From: Mycolicibacterium sp. CH28
GTDB lineage: Bacteria > Actinomycetota > Actinomycetes > Mycobacteriales > Mycobacteriaceae
Direction of reading: 5' to 3'
Length of the DNA: 64,000 nucleotides
Assembly: GCF_004745805.1 (NCBI RefSeq)
Contig: NZ_SRLQ01000001.1
Location: forward strand, 446,110 to 510,109
The position numbers and the translations under genes were made by a program. Numbering within the stretch: the stretch's first letter is position 1; every line of letters begins with the position of its first letter. Positions 1 to 8,754 of the stretch are shown here, piece after piece. Below the pieces are notes generated by a model. It had not been told where the DNA came from. It saw only the letters and a list, made by a program, of their open reading frames with translations, and searched no databases.

Positions 1-192
1 GAGGAACCGCCGTAAGTCGCGGATGCCGTAGCCGAGATGGTCGCTGTGGCGGGGGATCCCACCGGTCTGGGTCTCGCGTTCGAGCACTAGCACCTCACCG
101 TCGACCGAGGGTGCCAACGCAGCCGCCGCGGTCAGGCCGGACGGTCCTCCGCCGACGATCGCCACCGCGACCCGGCGCTGTGATTTGGTCAT
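1..192 (-). CDS. FAD-dependent oxidoreductase, N-terminal part (runs off window start)
   Basis: Only the first 64 codons are present; the gene continues beyond base 1. After about nine residues comes a Rossmann FAD-binding loop, VAIVGGGPSGLTAAAAL, then an acidic strand end (VLVLERE) and the segment GGIPRHSDHLGYGIRDLRR. The GGIP stretch resembles the second FAD subunit that sits beside GlpA-like dehydrogenases, and FAD/NAD oxidoreductases of the sarcosine oxidase alpha type. The ATG overlaps the upstream stop as ATGA, so the gene is translationally coupled and is the fourth gene of the permease-kinase-dehydrogenase operon. The substrate is unknown. Confidence 0.8.
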   Translation of the reverse strand, partial: MTKSQRRVAVAIVGGGPSGLTAAAALAPSVDGEVLVLERETQTGGIPRHSDHLGYGIRDLRRFL

Positions 193-1580
193 CGTTGAGC
201 TCCATGTGATTCCAACATTGCCCGCGTATTGGCGCCGCAGTAGAACCCCTGGCATCGTCCGTTCATCACCCGGGTTCGTCGGCGCAGGCCGTCGAGGTCG
301 GCTGGCGGGATGGGGGATTGGAAGGTGTCTCGGATTTCGCCCGCCGTGACCCGCTCACAGAAGCAGATGATGCGGCCGTACTCCGGATCGGCGGCGATGC
401 GGTCGCCGTCTTGGTAGGGGCGGGTGGCGCACTCGCCGATGTTGGGCATCGTCGGCGGTGGCGGCAGGTCTGGCGATGGGGTGAGTGGCAGCCCCGACTC
501 GGTCAACAGCTGCGCGACGTACTCGGCGATGGCCATCCCGGAAGTCAGCCCGGTGGATCGGATTCCGCCGACCAGGAGGTAGCGTTGCGCCGGTTCGGCG
601 GCGATCAGATAGTCGTCGTGATCGGTGGCCGCACGCAGGCCGGCGTAGGTCGCGGTCACTTCCTCGTCGAACAGTTTCGGCATCAAGGCGCGCCCCTTGG
701 TGACCAGGAAGTCGAATCCGGCCTCCGAGGTGCCGGTGGCTGTCCGGTCGGACAGGTTCTCCGACGTCGGTCCGACCATCACGTTGCCGTAGATGGTCGG
801 GCTGACCAGCACGCCCTTACCGCGTGAGGACGGTACGGCCAGGATGATGCACGGCACCATCGGCCGGGCGAGCTTGTCGAAGACCAACAGTTCCCCGCGG
901 CGCGGGGTGACCGTGAAGCGCCGGTGGCCGAACGCGTTGTCGAGCTGGTCGGCGCCAAGGCCGGCGGCGTTGATGACCCAACGGCCGCGCACCTCACCGG
1001 AATTGGTCACCAGCGTCGTGTGGTCGGTACCGACCCGGACGTCGAGGACGCGTGTTGCGCGCAGCAGCCGGGTGCCGCGCCGGACCGCGTCAGTGGCCAG
1101 CGCCAGATTCGTGGTCCAGGTGCAGATGATCGACTCGCCGGGCACGCTCAGCCCGGCCAAGGCTCCCGGCCCCAGATCGGGGGCGCGGCGGTAGATCTCG
1201 GCGGCGTCGACGATCTCGCTGTCGTGATAGCCGTTGCGTTCCGCCTTGTCCTTGAGCTTGGGCAGCGCGTCGCGCTCCTCGTCGGTCCAGGCGACGAGAA
1301 CGGCGCCGGTCCGCTCGACGGGAATGCCGGTCTGCTCGGCGTACCGGCCCAGTAGCTGGTAGCCGCGGGCCACCAGCCTGGACTCCAGGGTGCCTGGGGT
1401 GGCGTCGAAACCGGTGTGCAGCAACGCGGTGTTGGCCTTGCTGGTGCCGTCACCGACGTCGGCGCGGGCCTCGATCAGGGTTACCGAGAGCCCGGCCGCA
1501 CCGGAGAGCTGCCGGGCGATCGCGCAGCCGACGATTCCGCCACCGACGACGATCACATCGGCGACATCGCTGGTGGTCAT
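189..1580 (-). CDS. GlpA-like FAD-dependent dehydrogenase with C-terminal BFD-like [2Fe-2S] domain
   Basis: This 463-residue protein is predicted to be an FAD dehydrogenase of the DAO/glycerol-3-phosphate dehydrogenase A family. The FAD loop is near residue 10 (VIVVGGGIVGCAIARQL) and the DAO core runs to about residue 370. A C-terminal BFD-like domain carries CFCERVT and, about 30 residues later, GRCQGFYC, the four cysteines expected to hold a [2Fe-2S] cluster. I chose the ATG at 1580 because it overlaps the kinase stop as ATGA and lies eight residues before the FAD loop; an upstream in-frame ATG would lie inside the kinase gene. Together with a kinase it suggests phosphorylation then oxidation of a polyol-like substrate, but which polyol cannot be read from sequence. 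Confidence 0.85.
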   Translation of the reverse strand: MTTSDVADVIVVGGGIVGCAIARQLSGAAGLSVTLIEARADVGDGTSKANTALLHTGFDATPGTLESRLVARGYQLLGRYAEQTGIPVERTGAVLVAWTDEERDALPKLKDKAERNGYHDSEIVDAAEIYRRAPDLGPGALAGLSVPGESIICTWTTNLALATDAVRRGTRLLRATRVLDVRVGTDHTTLVTNSGEVRGRWVINAAGLGADQLDNAFGHRRFTVTPRRGELLVFDKLARPMVPCIILAVPSSRGKGVLVSPTIYGNVMVGPTSENLSDRTATGTSEAGFDFLVTKGRALMPKLFDEEVTATYAGLRAATDHDDYLIAAEPAQRYLLVGGIRSTGLTSGMAIAEYVAQLLTESGLPLTPSPDLPPPPTMPNIGECATRPYQDGDRIAADPEYGRIICFCERVTAGEIRDTFQSPIPPADLDGLRRRTRVMNGRCQGFYCGANTRAMLESHGAQR

Positions 1581-3007
1581 ATCGTTGTGTTCTCCTTCGT
1601 GGCCGACACCGTCCGCTTCCAGCGGTCGAGGAATTCTGCTGCCCGTTCGGGGGCCCATTGCGGGTGGTAGGTCCGGCTGGGCTGCCAGGAGCCGACGGCG
1701 TCGTCGACTCCCAGGTCGGGGTGCAGCGCCAGGCGTGCGCAGATGCCCGCCCCCAGCGCGGTTGCGTGCGGTGACGGGTAGACATCCACCGGTATCTGGG
1801 CCAGGTCGGCCTGGGCCTGCATGAGCACCGCCGAGCGGGTCAGGCCACCGTCGACCCGCAGCCGGGTGAGTGGCTGGCCGAGGTCGGTGGCCACGAGTTC
1901 GGTGAGGGCGGCAACCTGGGCGGCGATCCCTTCCAAGAGGGCGCGAACCAGTTCACCCCGACCGGTGCTCAGGGTGAGGCCGGTGAACGACGCCGTTGCC
2001 TGTGAATCCCACCACGGCGCAGCCAAACCGGCCAACGCCGGAACGCACACCACCCCGCCGCTGTCCGCGGCGGCTGTCGCGTCGACCTGATCTGCGGATG
2101 CCACCAGGCCGGCGTCGACGGCCCAGCGGACCGCCGAGGCCGCCGTGTACACCTGGCCGTCCACGCAGTACGACGTGTGATCGCGCAGCCGCCACGCCAC
2201 CGAGGTGGTCAGCCCCGCCGTCGAACGGGCCGGGTTGGCGCCGAGCTGGGCCAACAGGAAGGCGCCGGTGCCGAACGTGCATTTAGCGGTGCCGGGCTCG
2301 ATGCAGCTCTCGGCGAGCAGGGCCGCCTGCTGGTCGACGATCAGGCCGGCGACGGGGATACTCGGCCCGAAAACCGCTGTGGTTCCGATGATGTCGTCAC
2401 TGTCGACGATGTCGGGCAGGGGTTCGCCGGCCAGGCCGAACACGGCCAGCAGCTCCTGGTCCCACTGGGCGGAGTCGAGGTCGAGCAGCAGCGAGCGGCT
2501 CGCGGTGGACGCATCGGTGACGAACGCCCCGCACAACCGGTGCACCAGCCAGGTATCGGTGGTGGTGACGACGCCGTCCCGGGTCAGGTTTTCCCGGATC
2601 CAGGCCATCTTCGGCGCCGAGAAGTACGGGTCCAGCACCAGGCCCGTCCGGGCGGCGACCAGCTCTGAGGACGCCGACAGTGCGGTGCAGATCGGCTCGG
2701 CCCGCCGGTCCTGCCAGACGATCGCGGGCGAGAGCGGCCGGCCCGTCTTGCGGTCCCAGGCCAGCACGGTTTCGCCCTGGTTGGCCAGGGCGACGGCCGC
2801 TACCGGCACCCCGGCCTGGGCGAGGGCCTGGCGCCCCGCCGCGACGACGGAGTCGAACAGGGCTTCCGGATCCTGTTCGACCCCGCCGCCGGGCAGATAC
2901 TGCGGTCGCAGTGCCACTTCGGCGATCGCGGTCACTTGACCGTTCTCGTCGATCACGGTGGCTTTCGTCGCCGACGTGCCTTGGTCGACGGCGAGCAGGT
3001 ACGGCAT
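1577..3007 (-). CDS. FGGY-family carbohydrate kinase (glycerol kinase-like)
   Basis: This 476-residue member of the FGGY sugar/polyol kinase family is expected to use ATP to phosphorylate a polyol or sugar in the cytoplasm. It begins with the phosphate-1 motif LLAVDQGTSATKATVID, has a central CTFGTGAFLLAQLG loop and ends with the adenosine-binding segment RVDGGLTRSAVLMQAQADL followed by ATALGAG. The length fits the family (about 480-520). The ATG overlaps the permease stop as TGATG and its own stop overlaps the next start as ATGA, so the three genes form one operon. The adjacent GlpA-like dehydrogenase argues for a glycerol-like substrate, but the permease is of an amino-acid type and no GlpF channel is present, so I leave the substrate open. 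Confidence 0.87.
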   Translation of the reverse strand: MPYLLAVDQGTSATKATVIDENGQVTAIAEVALRPQYLPGGGVEQDPEALFDSVVAAGRQALAQAGVPVAAVALANQGETVLAWDRKTGRPLSPAIVWQDRRAEPICTALSASSELVAARTGLVLDPYFSAPKMAWIRENLTRDGVVTTTDTWLVHRLCGAFVTDASTASRSLLLDLDSAQWDQELLAVFGLAGEPLPDIVDSDDIIGTTAVFGPSIPVAGLIVDQQAALLAESCIEPGTAKCTFGTGAFLLAQLGANPARSTAGLTTSVAWRLRDHTSYCVDGQVYTAASAVRWAVDAGLVASADQVDATAAADSGGVVCVPALAGLAAPWWDSQATASFTGLTLSTGRGELVRALLEGIAAQVAALTELVATDLGQPLTRLRVDGGLTRSAVLMQAQADLAQIPVDVYPSPHATALGAGICARLALHPDLGVDDAVGSWQPSRTYHPQWAPERAAEFLDRWKRTVSATKENTTI

Positions 3008-4509
3008 CAGCGGTCCTTTGCGGCTTCTCGGTCCAGGTGGGCGTCGATGGAGTGCATGTCCGGCATCGACAGGCCGTGCCGGCCCCGGGTGGCGAGCAGG
3101 TAACCGAGGTAGAGCGCGCCGATGACCACCATCACGATGACGTATGCCCAGGCCTCCTTGAAACTCGAGTCCCGGAACAGCGCCAGCTCGAAGACCAGCC
3201 ACACCACGGCCACCACCAGGATCGGCTTCTCCCATACCCCGAGGTCGAACTTCCCGCTGGCGGGCAGGCTCTTGCGCTTGATCACGTAGAGCGCCACCGT
3301 CGAGGCATACATCACCGCGGGCAACAGCGTGGCCGCCCCGAACAGGGTGAACAGTGCGTGCTCGGACCCGGAGAAGATCGCCAGGATCAGTTGGGCGACA
3401 ACGACATACAGGATCGTCGCCTTCAGCGGAGTGTGGAATCGGGGCGAGATCTGGTTCCACTGCTGCCAGCCGGGGAAACGTTCGTCACGCGACATGGCCC
3501 AGGTGACCCGCACGCCGGTCATCATGATGACCAGTCCGCACGCGAAGATCGCCAGCACGACCATCACCAGCAGCAGGGTGGCTACAACCGAGCCGAGGGT
3601 GTGCTCGATGACGTCGGCGATCGGCGTGCCCGACTCGGCCAGCGCGACGGGATCCCCGGCGGCCAGGGTGACCGCGATGAGGAACAGGAAGCCGAGCCCG
3701 CCGGAGGCGATGACGGCCTGGACCATCGCCCGGGGTACCACCCGTTCCGGGTCGTGGGTCTCCTCGGCCAGGTTGGCGGCGGATTCGAAACCCACGATGG
3801 TGAACGCGCCGAGCAGGAAGCCCATCATCCAGGGTCCGGCCGAGGTCCAGTCCCCGAGGCTCCAGAAGCCGGCGTCGGCGACGGCGCCCTTGCTGAACAG
3901 ATTGGCAACGTCCATCTGGCCGCGAACGGCGGCCACGACCACCAGCAGGACGGTCAGGGCCACCATGCCGATGAGCTCCAGGCTGACGAAGCTGTTGTTC
4001 ACCCGCTCCGCCCACGGGGTGGACAGGCCCACGAGCAGCGCCTGGATCAGCAGCACAGCCGCCGTAATCGCCCAGGTGATCGCCGCGGTGCCGGTGTAGT
4101 GCAGCAATACCGGCAGGATCGTCGAGGCGATGGTGTAGTCCACCGCGACCACGACGATGGCCAGGAAGGTGAACGAGATCCAGCCGATGATCCAGCCCAG
4201 CACCGGGTTGGCCAGGCGCGACATCCATTGGTAGTGGTAGCCGGTCACCGGGATGCGTGCGGCCAGCGCGCCGAGCACGAAGGCCACCGCGAGCTGTCCG
4301 ATGCAGGCGATGGGCCAGGTCCAGATCCCCACCGGGCCCGAGGTGTTCAACACCGAGCCATAAGTGGTGAAGATGCCGGTGGCGATGGAGACGAAGGCGA
4401 AGGCCACCGCGAACGAGGCGAATTTGCCGGTGCGTCGTTCCAAGGACTGCTTGTAGCCGAACTGGGCGAGTTCGGCGGCGTCGTTGTCGGATGGTTTCGG
4501 TTCAGTCAT
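3007..4509 (-). CDS. APC-superfamily permease
   Basis: This 500-residue integral membrane protein has about twelve hydrophobic segments and belongs to the amino acid/polyamine/organocation superfamily. The N-terminal region ELAQFGYKQSLERRTGKFASFAVAF, helix I (VSIATGIFTTYGSVLNTSGP) and the later segment ESAANLAEETHDPERVVPRA are typical of the GABA/choline-type branch. It is the first gene of the operon: a GGAGG ribosome binding site lies 4 bases before the ATG and a palindromic operator about 13 bases upstream. It is presumably the uptake system for the compound handled by the kinase and dehydrogenases. An amine- or amino-alcohol-containing substrate is possible; this is inference from the family only. 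Confidence 0.87.
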   Translation of the reverse strand: MTEPKPSDNDAAELAQFGYKQSLERRTGKFASFAVAFAFVSIATGIFTTYGSVLNTSGPVGIWTWPIACIGQLAVAFVLGALAARIPVTGYHYQWMSRLANPVLGWIIGWISFTFLAIVVVAVDYTIASTILPVLLHYTGTAAITWAITAAVLLIQALLVGLSTPWAERVNNSFVSLELIGMVALTVLLVVVAAVRGQMDVANLFSKGAVADAGFWSLGDWTSAGPWMMGFLLGAFTIVGFESAANLAEETHDPERVVPRAMVQAVIASGGLGFLFLIAVTLAAGDPVALAESGTPIADVIEHTLGSVVATLLLVMVVLAIFACGLVIMMTGVRVTWAMSRDERFPGWQQWNQISPRFHTPLKATILYVVVAQLILAIFSGSEHALFTLFGAATLLPAVMYASTVALYVIKRKSLPASGKFDLGVWEKPILVVAVVWLVFELALFRDSSFKEAWAYVIVMVVIGALYLGYLLATRGRHGLSMPDMHSIDAHLDREAAKDR

Positions 4510-4521
4510 GGATCCTCCAGT

Positions 4522-4533
4522 TGGTATATACCA
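4522..4533. promoter_or_regulatory. HutC/GntR-type operator in front of the permease operon
   Basis: TGGTATATACCA is a perfect 12-bp palindrome whose core GTATATAC fits the published HutC-subfamily consensus GT-N-TA-N-AC exactly. It lies between the predicted transcription start and the ribosome binding site of the permease, so a bound regulator would block transcription just downstream of the start. The likely ligand-responsive repressor is the divergently encoded UTRA-domain GntR protein at 4649. Confidence 0.7.
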
Positions 4534-4547
4534 TGTGGTTGAACCGT

Positions 4548-4576
4548 AGTATCACTGTGAGCCAGGTCATCGTCAA
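4548..4576 (-). promoter_or_regulatory. Predicted sigma-A-type promoter of the permease-kinase operon
   Basis: On the minus strand TTGACG (4576-4571) and GATACT (4553-4548) are separated by exactly 17 bases. That is close to the TTGACA/TATAAT pattern and stronger than most mycobacterial promoters. The predicted start is near 4541, which puts the HutC-type palindrome at about +8 to +19. Confidence 0.55.
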
Positions 4577-4648
4577 TCCCTGAAACGAACTGTTTACTCA
4601 GCGCGTGGCCTAGACCACCCGGTTCCGCACGCCGGTTACTCTGCAGAG

Positions 4649-5410
4649 ATGCCAGCCGGCCCGCGCGGTCGAACCTCGCCCGCTACCCCCCGATACATCG
4701 CGATCGCGGCGCAGGTCCGGGATCGGATCGTGACCGAACACTGGGGTCCGCACACCTTGGTGCCCTCGGAACGGGAGCTGGCCGAGCAGTATCAGGTCAG
4801 CCGGATGACCGCCCGGCAGGCGCTGTCGCTGCTGGAAAGCGAAGGGGTGGTCTACCGCAAGCCACCGCGCGGCACGTTCGTCGCCGAGCCGCGGGTGCGG
4901 TTCCACATCGGCAGCTTCTCCGAAGAGGTGTCCCGGATGGGCCGCCGCCCGGCCGCCCACCTGCTGTGGGCCGAACACCAGCACCCGACGCCGGCGGTGT
5001 GCCTGGCACTCGGCCTCGACGAGGGGGCGATGGTCAACGTCTTCCACCGGCTGCGCACCGTCGACGACGTGCCATTCGCGCTGGAGACGACTTTCCTGCC
5101 CGCGGACCTGACACCGGGAATCCTGGACTCGTCCGAGGACGGCTCGCTGTGGGCGATACTGCGGGCCCGGTACGGAATCGAACTGGCCCGGTCGACGGCG
5201 GTGCTGGAGTCGATCGTGCTCGACGACGCATCGAGTGCGCAGCTGGGGGTGCGGGCCGGATCGGCTGGCACGTTGCTGACGCGACAAACCCTGGATGCCG
5301 CCGGCCGCTGTGTGGAGTTCGCCCGGGACATCTACCGGGCCGACCGGGCCTCGTTCGAGGTATCCGAAGTGCTCACACCGGCCTCGATGGCCGCGCTGAC
5401 AACCGGCTGA
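4649..5410 (+). CDS. GntR-family regulator, HutC subfamily (UTRA domain)
   Basis: This 253-residue regulator has a winged helix-turn-helix at about residues 14-78 (PSERELAEQYQVSRMTARQALSLLE, then GVVYRKPPRGTFVAEP). A UTRA ligand-binding domain follows from about residue 90 to the end. It is transcribed away from the permease operon, and a perfect HutC-type operator lies in the shared intergenic region, so it most likely represses that operon until an effector binds. The ATG at 4649 places the helix-turn-helix at the usual distance from the N-terminus. The effector is unknown; UTRA domains often bind the pathway substrate or a phosphorylated form of it. Confidence 0.88.
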   Translation: MPAGPRGRTSPATPRYIAIAAQVRDRIVTEHWGPHTLVPSERELAEQYQVSRMTARQALSLLESEGVVYRKPPRGTFVAEPRVRFHIGSFSEEVSRMGRRPAAHLLWAEHQHPTPAVCLALGLDEGAMVNVFHRLRTVDDVPFALETTFLPADLTPGILDSSEDGSLWAILRARYGIELARSTAVLESIVLDDASSAQLGVRAGSAGTLLTRQTLDAAGRCVEFARDIYRADRASFEVSEVLTPASMAALTTG

Positions 5411-5452
5411 GGGCCGCGAGTACCCCGGGCAACTCCCGTAAGCTCGCTGTTC

Positions 5453-6112
5453 ATGGATTCCCGGCGCAGGCTCGGCGTGATGGGTGGGACGTTCGATCCC
5501 ATCCACAACGGCCACCTCGTCGCCGCCAGCGAGGTGGCCGACCTGTTCGAGCTCGACGAGGTGGTGTTCGTACCCACCGGGCAGCCGTGGCAGAAGTCGC
5601 GGGAGGTGACCCCGCCCGAGGACCGCTACCTGATGACGGTCATCGCCACCGCCGCCAACCCGCGGTTCTCGGTCAGCCGGGTCGACATCGACCGCGGCGG
5701 GCCCACCTACACCAGCGACACGCTGCGCGACCTGCGCTCACTGAATCCCGACACCGATCTGTACTTCATCACCGGGGCCGACGCACTGGCCTCCATCTTG
5801 TCCTGGCAGAACTGGGCTGAGCTGTTCGCGTTGGCCAAGTTCATCGGTGTCAGCCGCCCCGGTTACGACCTCAACGGCCAGCATGTCGTCGCCGCCTTCG
5901 GCCAGCTGCCCGAAGAGGCGCTGAGCCTGGTCGAGGTGCCGGCCCTAGCGATCTCATCCACCGATTGCCGTACCCGCGCCGCCGAGAATCGCCCGATCTG
6001 GTACCTGGTGCCCGACGGCGTCGTTCAGTACGTGTCCAAACGAAACCTCTACCGTCAGCCCAGCCCGGTGGGCCGGCTGACACCCCTGACAACCGAGGAG
6101 ACCCCCACGTGA
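5453..6112 (+). CDS. nadD: Nicotinate-nucleotide adenylyltransferase NadD
   Basis: NadD (219 residues) transfers AMP from ATP to nicotinate mononucleotide, giving deamido-NAD in NAD biosynthesis. The nucleotidyltransferase motif [15 protein letters not shown] (residues 10-24, HxGH = HNGH) is intact, and the second ATP-binding motif ISSTDCRTR lies near residue 180. The C-terminus runs about 25 residues past the last helix. The next gene, rsfS, starts on a GTG that overlaps this stop as GTGA. The nadD-rsfS-gpgP-octT-degV order is the mirror of Rv2421c-Rv2417c in M. tuberculosis. Confidence 0.95.
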   Translation: MDSRRRLGVMGGTFDPIHNGHLVAASEVADLFELDEVVFVPTGQPWQKSREVTPPEDRYLMTVIATAANPRFSVSRVDIDRGGPTYTSDTLRDLRSLNPDTDLYFITGADALASILSWQNWAELFALAKFIGVSRPGYDLNGQHVVAAFGQLPEEALSLVEVPALAISSTDCRTRAAENRPIWYLVPDGVVQYVSKRNLYRQPSPVGRLTPLTTEETPT

Positions 6113-6492
6113 CCGCGTCCGCCGAAGCGCTTCAGATGGCCACCGTGGCGGCCCGCGCCGCCGCCGCCAAACTCGCCCAGGATGTTGTCGTCATCGACGT
6201 CTCCGGCCAGCTGGTGATCACCGACTGCTTCGTGATCGGCTCGGCGTCCAACGAACGACAGGTCAATGCCATCGTCGACGAGGTCGAGGAGAAGATGCGG
6301 CTGGCCGGGTACAAGCCCGCTCGCCGGGAGGGCACCCGGGAAGGCCGATGGGTGCTGCTGGACTATGTCGACATCGTGGTGCACATCCAGCATCAGGAAG
6401 AGCGCAATTTCTATGCGCTGGACCGGCTGTGGCGGGATTGCCCGCTGGTGGCTGTGGACCTCGACGATGTCCAGGTGGGGGAGACGGAGTGA
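6109..6492 (+). CDS. rsfS: Ribosomal silencing factor RsfS
   Basis: This 127-residue RsfS/Iojap-family protein binds ribosomal protein L14 and keeps the large subunit from joining the small one in starved cells. The family core [22 protein letters not shown] and the later [19 protein letters not shown] with [10 protein letters not shown] are clear. The GTG at 6109 overlaps the nadD stop as GTGA and has GAGGAG a few bases upstream. Its stop in turn overlaps the GTG of gpgP, so three genes are translationally chained. Confidence 0.94.
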   Translation: MTASAEALQMATVAARAAAAKLAQDVVVIDVSGQLVITDCFVIGSASNERQVNAIVDEVEEKMRLAGYKPARREGTREGRWVLLDYVDIVVHIQHQEERNFYALDRLWRDCPLVAVDLDDVQVGETE

Positions 6493-7157
6493 GGGTGCGC
6501 CGCCTGGTCATGTTGCGGCACGGCCAGACCGAGTACAACGCCGGCAGCCGTATGCAGGGGCAGCTCGACACCGGCCTGACCGACCTCGGTCGGGCACAGG
6601 CCGTGGCCGCCGCCGAAGTGCTGGCAAAACGCCAGCCGCTGCTCATCGTCTCCTCGGACCTGCGGCGGGCCTACGACACCGCGGTCGCGCTGGGGGAGCG
6701 CACCGGCCTGCGGGTTCAGGTCGACACCCGGCTGCGGGAGACCCACCTCGGCGATTGGCAGGGGCTGACCCATCACGAGGTGGACGCCGTGGCCCCGGGC
6801 GCGCGGCTGGCCTGGCGTGACGATGCGGCCTGGGCCCCGCACGGGGGTGAAAGCCGCATTGACGTCGCCGACCGCAGCGTGCCCCTGGTCGCCGAACTTG
6901 TTGCCGGGGAACCGGAATGGGGCGTCGAGGACCCGGATCGTCCGGTCGTGCTGGTGGCGCATGGCGGGCTGATCGCGGCCTTGTGCGCGGCGCTGCTGCG
7001 CTTGCCGGTGGACAGCTGGCCGGTGCTAGGTGGCATGGGCAACGCAAGCTGGGCGCAGCTGTCCGGGCACGGCCCCGACGGAGCAGCGTTCGGGGACATC
7101 CGCTGGCGGCTCGACGTCTGGAACGCCTCGGCCCAGGTGGCCAACGATGTCCTCTGA
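6489..7157 (+). CDS. gpgP: Glucosyl-3-phosphoglycerate phosphatase GpgP
   Basis: This 222-residue histidine phosphatase starts with the catalytic [12 protein letters not shown] motif (phosphohistidine near residue 11) and has the second histidine in [13 protein letters not shown]. Family and position (Rv2419c equivalent between rsfS and octT) identify it as the phosphatase that makes glucosylglycerate in methylglucose lipopolysaccharide synthesis, rather than a glycolytic mutase. I take the GTG at 6489, which overlaps the rsfS stop as GTGA and places the catalytic histidine at the usual N-terminal position. Substrate assignment rests on synteny as well as sequence. Confidence 0.88.
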   Translation: MRVRRLVMLRHGQTEYNAGSRMQGQLDTGLTDLGRAQAVAAAEVLAKRQPLLIVSSDLRRAYDTAVALGERTGLRVQVDTRLRETHLGDWQGLTHHEVDAVAPGARLAWRDDAAWAPHGGESRIDVADRSVPLVAELVAGEPEWGVEDPDRPVVLVAHGGLIAALCAALLRLPVDSWPVLGGMGNASWAQLSGHGPDGAAFGDIRWRLDVWNASAQVANDVL

Positions 7158-7887
7158 GCCTGCCCGCCGGACCTTGCTGGTCTTCGCCGACTCGCTGTCC
7201 TATTACGGACCGCAAGGTGGATTGCCCGCCGACGATCCGAGGATATGGCCCAATATCGTTGCTGGACAATTGGGTTGGGACATGGAACTGATCGGCCGCA
7301 TCGGCTGGACATCTCGCGACGTGTGGTGGGCGGCCACCCAGGATCCGCGGTCGTGGGCGGCGCTGCCGCGCGCCGGAGCGGTGATCTTCGCGACCAGTGG
7401 CATGGATTCGCTGCCCTCGCCGCTACCGACTGCGCTGCGCGAACTCATCCGCTATGTGCGCCCGCCCCGGCTGCGGCGGTGGATCCGAGACGGGTACGGC
7501 TGGGTGCAGCCGCGGCTGTCTCCGGTCGCCCGTTCGGCGCTGCCGCCCCAGCTGAGCGTCGAATACCTCGAAATGACGCGCGGGGCGATCGACTTCAACC
7601 GTCCCGGTATCCCGATTGTCGCCGCGCTTCCGTCGGTGCACATCGCCGACTCCTACGGAAACGCCCACCACGGACGGCCCGGCACGGTCGCCGCGATCAC
7701 CGAATGGTCGCTCCGGCATGACATTCCGCTGGTCGACCTGAAGGCAGCGGTCGCCGAAGAGGTTCTTGCCGGCCGCGGCAACCCGGACGGGATCCACTGG
7801 AACTTCGAGGCGCACGAGGCTGTGGCCGAACTGATGCTCAAGGCGCTCGCCGAAGCCGGCGTGCCGCACGAGAAGCCCTGCGACTGA
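7147..7887 (+). CDS. octT: Diglucosylglycerate octanoyltransferase OctT (SGNH fold)
   Basis: This 246-residue SGNH-hydrolase-like protein has a block I motif [12 protein letters not shown] (serine near residue 15) and the catalytic pair in [17 protein letters not shown] near the C-terminus. Its counterpart Rv2418c was described as the enzyme that adds octanoate to diglucosylglycerate, an early methylglucose lipopolysaccharide intermediate. The gene directly follows gpgP, which acts in the same pathway. The ATG at 7147 overlaps the end of gpgP by 11 bases. Specificity is inferred from orthology and context. Confidence 0.85.
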   Translation: MSSEPARRTLLVFADSLSYYGPQGGLPADDPRIWPNIVAGQLGWDMELIGRIGWTSRDVWWAATQDPRSWAALPRAGAVIFATSGMDSLPSPLPTALRELIRYVRPPRLRRWIRDGYGWVQPRLSPVARSALPPQLSVEYLEMTRGAIDFNRPGIPIVAALPSVHIADSYGNAHHGRPGTVAAITEWSLRHDIPLVDLKAAVAEEVLAGRGNPDGIHWNFEAHEAVAELMLKALAEAGVPHEKPCD

Positions 7888-7890
7888 CCC

Positions 7891-8754
7891 ATGGCTGTCG
7901 TCGTGGTTACCGATTCGTCGGCGCGGCTGCCCGCCGACGAGGTCCGCGTGTGCGGCATCCGCGTTGTGCCGCTGCATATCCTGATTGAGGGTCGTGATCT
8001 GCGCGACGGCGTCGATGCGGTACCGGCCGATCTCTACCAACGCGGGCATGTGACGACGGCGGGGGCGACGCCGAGCGAGCTCAGTGCGGTCTACCGGCAG
8101 GCGCTGCACGACAGTGGCACCGACGGTGTTGTGGCCGTTCATATCTCGGGGGAGCTGTCCAGCACGCTTGGTGCAGCTGAGTATGCTGCGCGCGAATTCG
8201 GCGGTGCCGTACGCGTTGTCGACTCGAAGTCGACGGCCATGGGTACCGGCTTTGTCGCACTGGCGGCCGCACGTGCCGCACAGGCCGGTGCAGGCCTGGA
8301 CGCCGTCGTTGCCGAAGCGGAGTCGGCCGCGGCCCGGATCCACGCCTACATCGTCGTGCACCGGCTGGACAACCTGCGCCGCAGCGGCAGAATCGGCACC
8401 GCAGCGTCCTGGCTCGGCACCGCGCTGGCGCTCAAGCCGCTGCTGCGCATCGATGAGCAGGGCCGGCTGGTGCTGGCTCAGCGGGTGCGCACCGCCTCCA
8501 AGGCGGTAGCGGCGATGGTCGAGCAGGTCCTCGACGTGGTGGGCGAGCGACGTGCCGCGCTGGCGGTACACCACATTGACAATCCAGTCGCCGCGGCGGA
8601 ACTCGCGGCCACACTGGCGTCGGCGCTGCCCGGCTGTGGACCGGCGATCGTCACCGACCTGGGGCCGGTGCTCGGTGTTCACGTCGGCGCGGGCGCGGTG
8701 GGTGTCGTCGTCGCGGTTGACCCCACCGCGCCGCCGGCCGTCAGCCCTGCTTGA
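7891..8754 (+). CDS. DegV-family fatty acid-binding protein
   Basis: This 287-residue DegV-family protein is expected to bind a fatty acyl chain between its two alpha/beta domains and may present it to a fatty acid kinase. The N-terminal VVVTDSSARLP with the following VPLHILIEGRDLRDG, then TTAGATPSEL and VHISGELSSTLG, are family signatures. It is the last gene of the nadD operon, 3 bases after octT, so a link to octanoyl transfer is possible but unproven. Its 3' end overlaps the convergent YceI gene by 14 bases. A 5-bp hairpin lies three bases after the stop (8758-8771) and is too weak to call a terminator. Confidence 0.9.
   Translation: MAVVVVTDSSARLPADEVRVCGIRVVPLHILIEGRDLRDGVDAVPADLYQRGHVTTAGATPSELSAVYRQALHDSGTDGVVAVHISGELSSTLGAAEYAAREFGGAVRVVDSKSTAMGTGFVALAAARAAQAGAGLDAVVAEAESAAARIHAYIVVHRLDNLRRSGRIGTAASWLGTALALKPLLRIDEQGRLVLAQRVRTASKAVAAMVEQVLDVVGERRAALAVHHIDNPVAAAELAATLASALPGCGPAIVTDLGPVLGVHVGAGAVGVVVAVDPTAPPAVSPA

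Noticed and set aside
2680..4542. 620-codon plus-strand open frame over the kinase and permease
   Set aside because: Low-complexity His/Asp/Gly/Arg composition typical of the reverse strand of a high-GC membrane protein gene; the minus-strand permease is certain.
4556..4571. CRP-like TGTGA-N6-TCATC in the permease promoter spacer
   Set aside because: Only eight of ten consensus bases, with the right half poor; not strong enough to list as a feature.
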